A DNA stretch of 64,000 nt. Source: JBBQXY01 sp051004815 (GTDB lineage: Bacteria; Chloroflexota; Ktedonobacteria; Ktedonobacterales; Ktedonobacteraceae). Position 1 is the stretch's first letter; each line of letters starts with the position of its first letter. The DNA is taken from NCBI GenBank assembly GCA_051004815.1, contig JBPCJY010000245.1:12030-76029 (forward strand). Reading direction: 5' to 3'. Below are positions 1-7,118 of this stretch, one piece after another. The notes beneath the pieces are model-generated. The model was not told the DNA's origin, searched no databases, and was given only the letters and a program-made list of their open reading frames with translations. Made by a program: the position numbers and the translations under genes.

Positions 1-1
1 T

Positions 2-1120
2 GAGGCAGGAGTACGGCTCATTGGTGGCTGCTGTGGGACAACACCGCGCCATATCGCCGCGATGCGTAAAGCCCTTGATGAGCATTATGGCATCGAATCC
101 AACTTTACCAATGGGACGGTCAAAGAGGCGCAGCCAGTGCGACCCATCGAACTGACCAATGGCAAGGCAAGCATTGGCGGTTTAATCGAGGAAGAGGCGA
201 TCTTGCCGCAGCAGGGCACCATGACCAAATTGCAGGAAAAGCTCGCCGCTGGCGAATTTGTTGTCAGTGTTGAACTTGATCCGCCGAAGGGTCTCAATCC
301 ATCCAAGATTCTAGAAGGGGCGATCTTGCTACAAAAGGCGGGGGTCGATTTTCTCAATATTGCCGATAGCCCGATGGCACGGGTGCGTATGAGTTGCCTG
401 GCATTGGCGCGTTTGATTCAGGATCATCTGGGCCTTGAAACGATCATTCACTTCACCTCGCGAGACCGCAATTTAATGGCCCTACAATCCGAACTTTTGG
501 GGGCGCACGCGCTCGGCATTCGCAATATCCTGGCCCTGACCGGTGATCCATTGCATGTAGGAGCTTACCCTAACACAACGGGCGTGTGGGATGTGGACTC
601 CGTCGGATTAATACAAGTCATACGTGGCATGAACGAAGGACATGATGCAGCCAGTTCCTCTATTGGCGCACACGCTTCATTTCACATCGGCGCAGCCTTG
701 AACTTGAATATGACCAATGAAGAGACGGAGTTGGAGATTGAGAAATATCGGCGCAAGATAGAGGCTGGAGCGCAATTTATTATGACTCAGCCCATTTATG
801 AACTGGCTCCGTTGCTCCGTTTCCTGGAAAGGGCTGGCAAATCGCCCATCCCTATACTACTAGGCTCTATACCGCTACACAGTTCACGCCATGCTGAATA
901 CCTGCATAACGAGGTACCTGGTATCACTATTCCTGATAATGTACGCGCCCGTATGCGTGCCGCCGGTGAACATGGCCATGAGGAAGGACTGCTACTGGCG
1001 CAAGAATTACTGACTGCCGCTCGCAGCATGGTGCAGGGCGTCTATTTGATGCCATCCTACGGACGATATGACGTGGTCAGCGCATTGACACAGATGTTGC
1101 ACACGGTGCCAACTACATAA
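2..1120 (+). CDS. Bifunctional homocysteine S-methyltransferase / methylenetetrahydrofolate reductase, 3' part
   Basis: The reading frame is open from base 2, so the gene begins left of the window. The first codons give GGCCGT (bases 23-40), the second zinc-binding cysteine motif of homocysteine S-methyltransferases. A linker of about 60 residues follows, then a MetF-type TIM barrel: the VSVELDPPKG start strand, the HFTSRDRN segment, LALTGDP and the late MTQPIYE strand are all recognisable. Known role of this fused (YitJ-like) family: reduction of methylene-THF to methyl-THF and methyl transfer to homocysteine for methionine synthesis, in the cytosol. An internal ATG at base 62 is not the start because the conserved motif lies before it. 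metY near 53 kb belongs to the same pathway. High confidence in the family; the N-terminal methyltransferase body is not visible. Confidence 0.93.
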   Translation, partial: EAGVRLIGGCCGTTPRHIAAMRKALDEHYGIESNFTNGTVKEAQPVRPIELTNGKASIGGLIEEEAILPQQGTMTKLQEKLAAGEFVVSVELDPPKGLNPSKILEGAILLQKAGVDFLNIADSPMARVRMSCLALARLIQDHLGLETIIHFTSRDRNLMALQSELLGAHALGIRNILALTGDPLHVGAYPNTTGVWDVDSVGLIQVIRGMNEGHDAASSSIGAHASFHIGAALNLNMTNEETELEIEKYRRKIEAGAQFIMTQPIYELAPLLRFLERAGKSPIPILLGSIPLHSSRHAEYLHNEVPGITIPDNVRARMRAAGEHGHEEGLLLAQELLTAARSMVQGVYLMPSYGRYDVVSALTQMLHTVPTT

Positions 1121-1219
1121 GTGGGCATTCACCGCTATCATAAAAACATCCTTTCTTGGAACCCCTACGGTTTTAACCAGAGGAGGAAAGAAAGACTGTC
1201 CGCAGACAATAAGAATCCA

Positions 1220-1591
1220 TCAGGGATAGCGATAGCCATCACAGTGCTGAAGTGCTGTACAAAAGCGATGGCTAATTCCCTGCACCGTTTCCTTGCTTGT
1301 TGTGATATTGAATGAGCCAGTTGCCCGGACCGCAACCTTGCCAACATACGTCCCCACCTTCGTCCCACTGGCATCATCGACCAGAGCGATCCCCGTGGTT
1401 TTGCTGCCAGGATCGAGCTTGATGCGCAGTGGCTTCCCCTGTGGCGACGCCACGGCTCGCTTGAGGATCAGCGTGAAGGGGTAGTGTTTCAACACGGCGG
1501 CCTTCCCAGTCTTGAGCAAGTATCGTGTCTCCCCTGGATGGACCGGGGAGAGGGGCTGTTTGTGGATATCAACAACGAAGACGTAGGACAT
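1220..1591 (-). pseudogene. iscB: iscB remnant with internal deletion (nuclease core missing)
   Basis: The 123-residue frame begins like IscB: a PLMP-type segment (QPLSPVHPGETRYLLKTGKA, residues 12-31) and RuvC-I with its catalytic Asp (RIKLDPGSKTTGIAL, Asp60). At about residue 76-82 it passes directly into what looks like the IscB C-terminus (VAVRATGSFNI ... VQGISHRFC ... CDGY). The arginine-rich bridge helix, RuvC-II, HNH and RuvC-III, roughly 300 residues in full IscB, are absent, yet the frame has no stop or shift. Known: IscB is the omega-RNA-guided nuclease related to Cas9. Inference: an in-frame deletion removed the nuclease core, so this protein cannot cut DNA; a residual RNA-binding or regulatory role is possible but unsupported. 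It could also be plain decay. Confidence 0.8.
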
Positions 1592-1851
1592 GGATGTGCT
1601 CCTGATTGCTCCGAAGAGCCTCCGCTTTCACGGGTAATGTGCGCCTTGACAAGGTTATCGAACAGTTTAACGTGCAACACACTGGCTTTGCCCTTCCACC
1701 TGTTTAATGCTGCACCGTAGTGGTTGAGACTGGCGACGCATCCCAACGTACCTAATTTCGCTCGTAACGGAGGTTCTCTTTCAAACCTGAGTCTGGTCAG
1801 GAGAGCTTACTGACGCAAGCTCCTGGTTTTAATCCCAAGGGGTTCCTGACA
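1592..1851 (-). ncRNA. HEARO / IscB omega-RNA (copy 1)
   Basis: This is the leader between the element's left end and the iscB start codon, where the IscB guide RNA is normally encoded. TCAGGA at the 5' end can pair with TCCTGA about 45 bases on; the other copies have TCAAGT and ACTTGA in these places, a compensatory change. A later hairpin CCTTgtcAAGG corresponds to CCTCgacGAGG in copy 2, also compensated. Segments such as CACATTACCCG are shared with copies 2 and 3. In IscB systems the guide lies upstream of the scaffold, so here it would be the adjacent thioredoxin-fold coding sequence. 3' end not determined. Confidence 0.72.
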
Positions 1852-3466
1852 GCCACTTGTTCTCTACTGCCTGAGCAACTACGCACGCGTAGGTCGCGCC
1901 TTGAATACCTGTACGACGGTATTTGTCCAGGCAACTGGAGAGCACCAGCAAACCGGTATCTTTCAAGTTCTTGCGTTTGCTGTACACGGACATGCGCAGT
2001 AAACTTTCAGCAGCCAGGGCATTTTCAATAAGCGGTTGCTCGCGCAACATTAAACGTCCTTCGGCTTGAGCATCCTCGGCATAATCATAGAAGAGGCCAC
2101 TCTGTTCATCGAGAAGCTCCTCACAGGCGTAGTGCATCAGGGCAATAGCCATTTCAAGATACGCCTTGCGCTGCTCTAGATCATAAGCATCGAGTAAGGC
2201 ACGCGTCATCCAAACCTGGTCTGCTAATTGCCCTGGTAGTGCAACGTGCTCATTCAGTGCATAGTGGTACATGCTCCCACTGCGATGCACCATATGCTCA
2301 CAGAGCCAATCCAATGCACGTAATGCCATCGCTTTTAATGAAGGATTTTGCAGTACCTGTCCCGCTAAAAGGTAGGCCGAAATCATCCGTGCGTTCCCCG
2401 AAGTGTACACGGTTGTATCAACTGCCGGAGCGTTACGCGAAGCTCGTGAGTAAGCTCCTGGCTCGTAATATTCTTCGTCGGCACTCTGGCTGCCACTAAA
2501 AACACCTATTTTTGGTTGCCAGAGTGCTGCATTGATGTATCCTATCAGCTGATGAGCAACGTCATACCAACGTTGTACACCGCTAGTTTGCGCCGTGAGT
2601 AGAAGCAGACGAAGCAGCGCGGCATTCTCCTCCAACATCTTCTCTGTATGCGGCATACTCCAATCACTGGCAGCAGAATAGCGAAAGAAGCCGCCCTCTT
2701 CTTTATCCCACAGTCCACCCTCCAGCATCTGTTCCAGGGAATACGAAACCATATCCAGCGCATCGTGCTGGCTCGGATGTTGAGAAAGCAACAAGAGTAG
2801 TTCCAGGGCTTCGGCATGAGGAAATTTCAGGTGTGAATGAATGCGAAAGCCGCCATAATCCTCGTCGTAAAGATCACGTAGTACTGTGCCAGCTTCAAGC
2901 GGAAGGTCAACCAGGGCTACGCGCTCTTCGTGCAACAATGGGCGCAGCCCGGTACCGGAAAGAGCTTGAGTGAGTTTGTGCGTGAAGCGGCGATCTTGCA
3001 GTTCACGGACTTGTTCGGCAATCTCATGACGATGCTCACTGTAGTAGCGACGAATATGCCCAAGGTAGTAGAGCATCTGCTTTGGCGGTACATAGACTCC
3101 ACCCCAGAGGATTTCTCCCTCGGCGGACAACAAGACAACGCTTGGCCAGCCATTTTGATTGTAGCGGAGATTGACATCGGGTCGCAGATCGCTATCTACA
3201 CGGATGGCTACATAATCGCGGTTAAGAATAGTGATAATACTTGGCTCTGAGAGGGTGGTTTCATCCATGATATGGCACCACTGACACCACGAGGATGAAA
3301 TGAGCAAAAAAATAGGTTTGTCTTGCCGAACGGCCTCATCAAATGCGGCTTTCCCCCAGGTCTGCCAATGAATCGATGTAGCGTGATGGGAACGCGGAGA
3401 AAAGCGGAACTGTGTAGAAAGGGAAGTATTTGACCGCAAGTGATCGGCGGCATCGTCGCCGCTCAT
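1829..3466 (-). CDS. Thioredoxin-domain protein of the YyaL / DUF255 family, C-terminus altered by element insertion
   Basis: An N-terminal thioredoxin-like domain carries a CxxC pair (SSWCQWCH) and the cis-Pro region (NGWPSVVLL); it is followed by a long (alpha/alpha)6-barrel-like region typical of YyaL/spermatogenesis-associated protein 20 relatives. The start used is MSGDDAADH, 7 codons inside the longest frame, because AAGGAGG lies 6 bases before it. The product is 545 residues, while family members are usually 600-700, so the C-terminus is probably shortened. The last seven codons (LSGTPWD) and the stop lie within the left end of the iscB element. Biochemical function of the family is poorly defined; a redox or sugar-related role is inferred only from the folds. 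Confidence 0.85.
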   Translation of the reverse strand: MSGDDAADHLRSNTSLSTQFRFSPRSHHATSIHWQTWGKAAFDEAVRQDKPIFLLISSSWCQWCHIMDETTLSEPSIITILNRDYVAIRVDSDLRPDVNLRYNQNGWPSVVLLSAEGEILWGGVYVPPKQMLYYLGHIRRYYSEHRHEIAEQVRELQDRRFTHKLTQALSGTGLRPLLHEERVALVDLPLEAGTVLRDLYDEDYGGFRIHSHLKFPHAEALELLLLLSQHPSQHDALDMVSYSLEQMLEGGLWDKEEGGFFRYSAASDWSMPHTEKMLEENAALLRLLLLTAQTSGVQRWYDVAHQLIGYINAALWQPKIGVFSGSQSADEEYYEPGAYSRASRNAPAVDTTVYTSGNARMISAYLLAGQVLQNPSLKAMALRALDWLCEHMVHRSGSMYHYALNEHVALPGQLADQVWMTRALLDAYDLEQRKAYLEMAIALMHYACEELLDEQSGLFYDYAEDAQAEGRLMLREQPLIENALAAESLLRMSVYSKRKNLKDTGLLVLSSCLDKYRRTGIQGATYACVVAQAVENKWLSGTPWD

Positions 3467-3643
3467 AAGTATCCTCCTTCGCTTCAAGCCTGATTTCTAT
3501 CGAGGGGTGAGTGATAAAAAGATGCAATGACCTGAAACAGTAGAAATACGGTATCTGTGCTAGTAGTATACCATAGAATTAGCTGTTACGCGTGCCGAAT
3601 TGGTGGCGACATCCTGGAAAGAGGCAGAAAAGCGCAAAAAAAT

Positions 3644-3672
3644 TTGACTTGCATGTGCAGGTATGCTACACT
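3644..3672 (+). promoter_or_regulatory. Sigma-70-type promoter of infC
   Basis: TTGACT (3644-3649) and TACACT (3667-3672) are separated by 17 bases, about 75 bases before the infC start. A T-rich leader follows. Confidence 0.65.
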
Positions 3673-3705
3673 TTATGAGGTCTAATAGTTTGTGTTTTTT
3701 GCTTT

Positions 3706-3735
3706 TTAGTTACAAAAGAGTTAGTTACAAAAGAG
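3706..3735 (+). repeat. Perfect tandem 15-bp duplication before the infC ribosome binding site
   Basis: TTAGTTACAAAAGAG occurs twice head-to-tail (3706-3720 and 3721-3735). The second copy runs into the GAGGAGG Shine-Dalgarno sequence. The unit lies in the infC leader and may be a recent slippage duplication or a duplicated protein or RNA contact site. Confidence 0.8.
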
Positions 3736-3747
3736 GAGGTTCGGCCT

Positions 3748-4452
3748 ATTAACAGGGATAATAGGGATTTTCGAGGGAATGACCGTACACGCGAGACCAG
3801 AGTCAACGAGCGCATTCGTGCGCGTGAGGTACGTCTCATCGATGAGAACGGAGAGATGATCGGTGTGATGCCGCCTATGCGTGCGCTTGATATCGCCCGT
3901 GAACGGAATCTCGATATTGTTGAGATTTCTCCAAATGCCATGCCGCCCGTCTGCAAATTGATGGACTATGGTAGGTTTAAGTACGAGCAGGCAAAGAAAG
4001 AGAACGAAGCTCGCAAGAATCAGAAGACCATTACGCTCAAAGAGATTCGTATGCGCCCCCGTACTGACGATCATGATGTAGATGTAAAGACGCGCAAGAT
4101 TCAAGAGTTCCTGGCAGAAGGTGATAAAGTCAGGGTAAGCGTCCAGTTCCGTGGGGCTGAGATGCGCCATCCAGACCTTGGTCGCAAATTGCTAGATGAG
4201 ATTGCAGAAGTGTTGAAGGGTTCAGCCATCATTGAACGCTCTCCCATGATGGAAGGCCGTATGATGTCGATGATTGTCTCCCGTGCCCCCGGTTGGGAAC
4301 CGCCTAAGAAGCAAGCTCCTGCAACAGGTAAACATCACGCCGCGGCTCCCCAAGAAGACGATAATGGCTCCTTAGCAACCTCAACAGCCCCCGCTCAGAC
4401 GCCAGTCAAGCCGATCAATAGCGAGGCAGCAGGTTCAACACAGGAAAGCTAG
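3748..4452 (+). CDS. infC: Translation initiation factor IF-3 with probable AUU start
   Basis: IF-3 binds the 30S subunit, prevents premature 50S joining and checks the start codon. The protein shows the N-domain (RVNERIRAREVRLIDENGE, then IGVMPPMRALDIARE), the lysine-rich linker (KYEQAKKENEARKNQK) and the C-domain (KEIRMRPRTDDHD ... VQFRGAEM). The first ATG at 3856 would remove half of the N-domain. The frame extends upstream, and ATT at 3748 sits 8 bases after GAGGAGG and just before NRDNRDFRGN, as expected for the IF-3 N-terminus. An AUU start is the known autoregulatory device of infC in E. coli and others. The roughly 50-residue C-terminal tail (Ala/Pro/Gln/Thr-rich) is an extension beyond the usual 170-180 residues. 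rpmI and rplT do not follow. Confidence 0.93.
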   Translation: MNRDNRDFRGNDRTRETRVNERIRAREVRLIDENGEMIGVMPPMRALDIARERNLDIVEISPNAMPPVCKLMDYGRFKYEQAKKENEARKNQKTITLKEIRMRPRTDDHDVDVKTRKIQEFLAEGDKVRVSVQFRGAEMRHPDLGRKLLDEIAEVLKGSAIIERSPMMEGRMMSMIVSRAPGWEPPKKQAPATGKHHAAAPQEDDNGSLATSTAPAQTPVKPINSEAAGSTQES

Positions 4453-4531
4453 TCATTGCTCTGTAAAGGGTCCACGGCAGTGTCCATATACCAGTTGGAG
4501 ACGCGCCATGTATCTAGCCAAAAGAACTGTG

Positions 4532-4566
4532 GGGATGTAGTTAATTCAGAACTACATCCCTTTTTT
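4532..4566 (+). terminator. Rho-independent terminator of infC
   Basis: GGGATGTAGTT and AACTACATCCC form an 11-bp stem with a 7-base loop, followed by TTTTTT. Confidence 0.88.
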
Positions 4567-4693
4567 CGTCGCAGCCGCGCTAGTTGACTTTTACCTGTAG
4601 CAGATACTACGATACAAACATCCCTGTTAGTAGTAATAAGCGTAAAGAGATAAAAAAACGTTCTTAAAGAGCAAGCATTATTGGGAGGCTTCA

Positions 4694-6133
4694 TTGAGTA
4701 GTTACGACGATCCAAACTGGTATGAGCAACACAGCCAGCAGCCAGAACAACATAATACACCCGCCTCTGAACAACCAGCTTATAGTGAATATAATGCATT
4801 TCCAGTACCGCAGAAACAAGATAATCAGGCGCCAACATTTATGCAACCGATGTCTCCTTCTTACCCTGTCCCCCTCGCTCCACTACCTAAAAAGCGTCGC
4901 GGAAGTGGATTTGGACGGTATGTAGTAGTAATTGTGCTTATTTTCATGGCATTTGTCGGGGGCTGGTTCGGCAATCAATTCTATGCCAACTCTTTTGCGC
5001 TTGGCACACAATCACAATCTTATTCTAATCTCTTTCAACAGGCATGGTCTATCGTAGACCAGCATTATGTTGATCGGAAAGCAGTTGATTACAAGCAAAT
5101 GTCTTATCAGGCGATCCAGGCCATGTTGAATGTACTGCACGACAAAGGGCATACACGTTTTCTCACACCCGCCGATGTCCAGGCTGAAAATCAGCAGCTG
5201 AGCGGGACATTTACCGGCATTGGGGTGTACCTGCGACAGGACCCACAAACCAAACAGCTTATTATTACTTCGCCCATTCCAGGTTCGCCGGCAGAGAAAG
5301 CTGGCTTTAAACATGGAGACATCATCATTGCCGTCAATGGCACTAGCACGCAAGGTAAAGATATCGCAGGTGTGAGCGCACTTATCCAGGGAAATGCTGG
5401 TACGGGCGTAACTATTACTATCCAACGCCCAGCAACGAAACAGACGCTCACTATCCATGTAGTCAGGGCGGAGATCAAGGTTCCCAACGTGATTATGCAT
5501 TACATCGCGCAGGACCATATTGCCGACATTCAAATGGTGCAGTTCGCTAATGGAGTTTCGGACCAACTAAAAGAGGCTATTACGCAGGCGAAGAAAGAGG
5601 GCGCGACCAAGATTATTCTCGATCTGCGCGAGAATCCCGGTGGCTACTTACAAGAAGCCATTAACACAGCTAGCGTGTTTATGAAAAGCGGCAATGTCTT
5701 GCTCGAACAAGATAGTACAGGAACCCGTACCCCATTTGCCGTTACCGGCAATACCGTTGATACTGCCTCTCCTATCGCAGTCCTGGTCAATGGAGACACG
5801 GCGAGCGCGGCAGAGATTGTCTCAGGCGCATTACAGGACAACCGCCGCGCCATTATTATCGGTGAGAAGACCTTCGGCACGGGAACTGTGTTACAGGAAT
5901 TTTCACTATCCGACGGTTCGGCCATCTTGCTTGGCACACAAGAATGGTTGACACCCAATGGGCATTTTATTCGTGACCTGGGCATTACGCCGAATATAAC
6001 AGTGAAACTGGGTACCAATGTCACCCCATTAGGCCCCACTGACGAGAATGCAGGCAATATGAACGAGCAGCAAATTCTGAAAAGTGGCGATACGCAATTG
6101 GTTGCAGCTATCCAGTATCTGGAAAAGCATTAG
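4694..6133 (+). CDS. S41-family C-terminal processing protease (membrane-anchored)
   Basis: The protein has a Pro/Gln-rich cytoplasmic N-terminus, one membrane segment (about residues 75-95, YVVVIVLIFMAFVGGWFG), a PDZ domain (about 165-255, GIGVYL ... GSPAEKAGFKHGDII) and the S41 catalytic region. The Ser-Lys dyad is visible as Ser371 in NGDTASAAEI and Lys392 in IGEKTFGTG; DLRENPGGYL is also typical. The family cleaves extracytoplasmic proteins near their C-termini. The start is a TTG with GGGAGG 5 bases upstream; no better ATG exists. It stands alone between an upstream terminator and the hairpin shared with mvaB. Substrate unknown. Confidence 0.92.
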   Translation: MSSYDDPNWYEQHSQQPEQHNTPASEQPAYSEYNAFPVPQKQDNQAPTFMQPMSPSYPVPLAPLPKKRRGSGFGRYVVVIVLIFMAFVGGWFGNQFYANSFALGTQSQSYSNLFQQAWSIVDQHYVDRKAVDYKQMSYQAIQAMLNVLHDKGHTRFLTPADVQAENQQLSGTFTGIGVYLRQDPQTKQLIITSPIPGSPAEKAGFKHGDIIIAVNGTSTQGKDIAGVSALIQGNAGTGVTITIQRPATKQTLTIHVVRAEIKVPNVIMHYIAQDHIADIQMVQFANGVSDQLKEAITQAKKEGATKIILDLRENPGGYLQEAINTASVFMKSGNVLLEQDSTGTRTPFAVTGNTVDTASPIAVLVNGDTASAAEIVSGALQDNRRAIIIGEKTFGTGTVLQEFSLSDGSAILLGTQEWLTPNGHFIRDLGITPNITVKLGTNVTPLGPTDENAGNMNEQQILKSGDTQLVAAIQYLEKH

Positions 6134-6138
6134 AGGGA

Positions 6139-6187
6139 AGTTCAGTTTGCTGAAAGCACTCTGCAAGTGCTTTCAGCAAACTGAACT
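6139..6187. terminator. Bidirectional terminator between convergent genes
   Basis: A perfect 22-bp inverted repeat (arms 6139-6160 and 6166-6187, sequence AGTTCAGTTTGCTGAAAGCA then CT) with a 5-base loop lies exactly between the stop codons of the protease gene and mvaB and can serve both strands. Confidence 0.85.
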
Positions 6188-6188
6188 C

Positions 6189-7115
6189 CTATTTGCATAC
6201 ACTTTCCGCGGCTTGAAAATACTTGCTGGTGGGAGCATGGCCCAACAATGGGGCAATATAGCGTGTGGCAGCCACGACCTTGTCCAGATCAATGCCAGTG
6301 GCAATGCCCATGCCGTGGAGCATATAGAGCAGGTCTTCTGTGGCAAGATTACCAGCCGCGCCGGGCGCATAGGGACACCCACCCAGACCACCGGCAGAGG
6401 CGTCTACAATGCTGATACCCATTTGCAAAGACATTAAGACATTGGCAAGGGCTGTTCCACGCGTATCGTGGAAATGTACAGCCAGGCGTTCAACTGGAAT
6501 GGCCCCTTGCTCAAGCAGCAAACCTAACACATCTACCACCTGGTTCGGTGTGGCGACACCAATAGTATCCCCTAACGAGAGTTCGCTGATGCCCATTTCC
6601 AAAAGTGCCTGGGCAACGGCCAGCACTTTCTCAGGTGCCACAGTCCCTTCATAAGGGCAGCCAAAGACGGTGGAGATGTAGCCACGAACGGCCACACCTT
6701 CTTGCAGCGCAAGCTTCACGACAGGCTGGAAATTTGCCAGGCTTTCCGCGATAGTCGTGTTAATGTTATGTCGAGTAAAACTTTCGCTGGCGGCGGTAAA
6801 AACGGACACGGCACGAACGCCAGCGGCCAGTGCTCGCTGCATGCCCTTGAGATTGGGAACAAGGACGGGATACTGTGTTGTTGGCAAACGGATCAGGCCA
6901 TGCATGACCTCACTGGCATCGCTCAGTTGAGGGATAGCGCGAGGACTGACAAACGATGTTGCCTCGACGACAGGCAAGCCTGCCTCTGCCAGCATAGTGA
7001 TAAACTGTATTTTTTGCGCGGTTGGCACCAAAGCTCTCTCATTTTGCAGGCCATCGCGAGGGCCAACTTCAACGATACGCACGGAGGAAGGCAAGGAAGT
7101 GAGACTAGTTGCCAT
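6189..7115 (-). CDS. mvaB: Hydroxymethylglutaryl-CoA lyase
   Basis: Cleaves HMG-CoA to acetyl-CoA and acetoacetate (leucine degradation, ketone body metabolism) in the cytosol. The DRE-TIM barrel signature begins with VGPRDGLQNE; HFHDTRGTALAN supplies the metal-binding His pair, and the C-terminal GGLGGCPYAPGAAGN is the HMG-CoA lyase active-site loop with its catalytic Cys. Length 308 is normal. The ribosome binding site GAGGAG lies inside the last codons of the CNNM gene, with only 3 bases between the genes, so the two are co-transcribed. No leucine-degradation neighbours are visible, so the pathway role is inferred from family only. Confidence 0.94.
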   Translation of the reverse strand: MATSLTSLPSSVRIVEVGPRDGLQNERALVPTAQKIQFITMLAEAGLPVVEATSFVSPRAIPQLSDASEVMHGLIRLPTTQYPVLVPNLKGMQRALAAGVRAVSVFTAASESFTRHNINTTIAESLANFQPVVKLALQEGVAVRGYISTVFGCPYEGTVAPEKVLAVAQALLEMGISELSLGDTIGVATPNQVVDVLGLLLEQGAIPVERLAVHFHDTRGTALANVLMSLQMGISIVDASAGGLGGCPYAPGAAGNLATEDLLYMLHGMGIATGIDLDKVVAATRYIAPLLGHAPTSKYFQAAESVCK

Positions 7116-7118
7116 GCA

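Larger units (their letters stand above)
1157..1851 (-). mobile_element. Degenerate iscB element (IS200/IS605-like) with HEARO omega-RNA
   Basis: On the minus strand the element starts with TGTCAGGAACCCC at 1851, runs through a structured RNA region and a shortened iscB frame, and ends in a hairpin near 1157-1190 that follows a TTTCCTCC stretch. The same start (TGTCA...ACCCC) and the same TTTCCTCC-hairpin end occur in the two ORF-less elements at 34.4 and 37.2 kb, which defines the boundaries. The two ends also match as imperfect inverted repeats (GGAACCCCT then TTAAAACCAG or TTTTAACCAG). No TnpA transposase gene is present, so movement would need one in trans. The left end lies inside the 3' end of the neighbouring thioredoxin-fold gene. 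End positions are accurate to perhaps 10 bases. Confidence 0.75.

Noticed and set aside
5012..5566. A 184-codon minus-strand frame opposite the S41 protease gene.
   Set aside because: It is antisense to a gene with clear catalytic motifs and has no similarity to any protein family.
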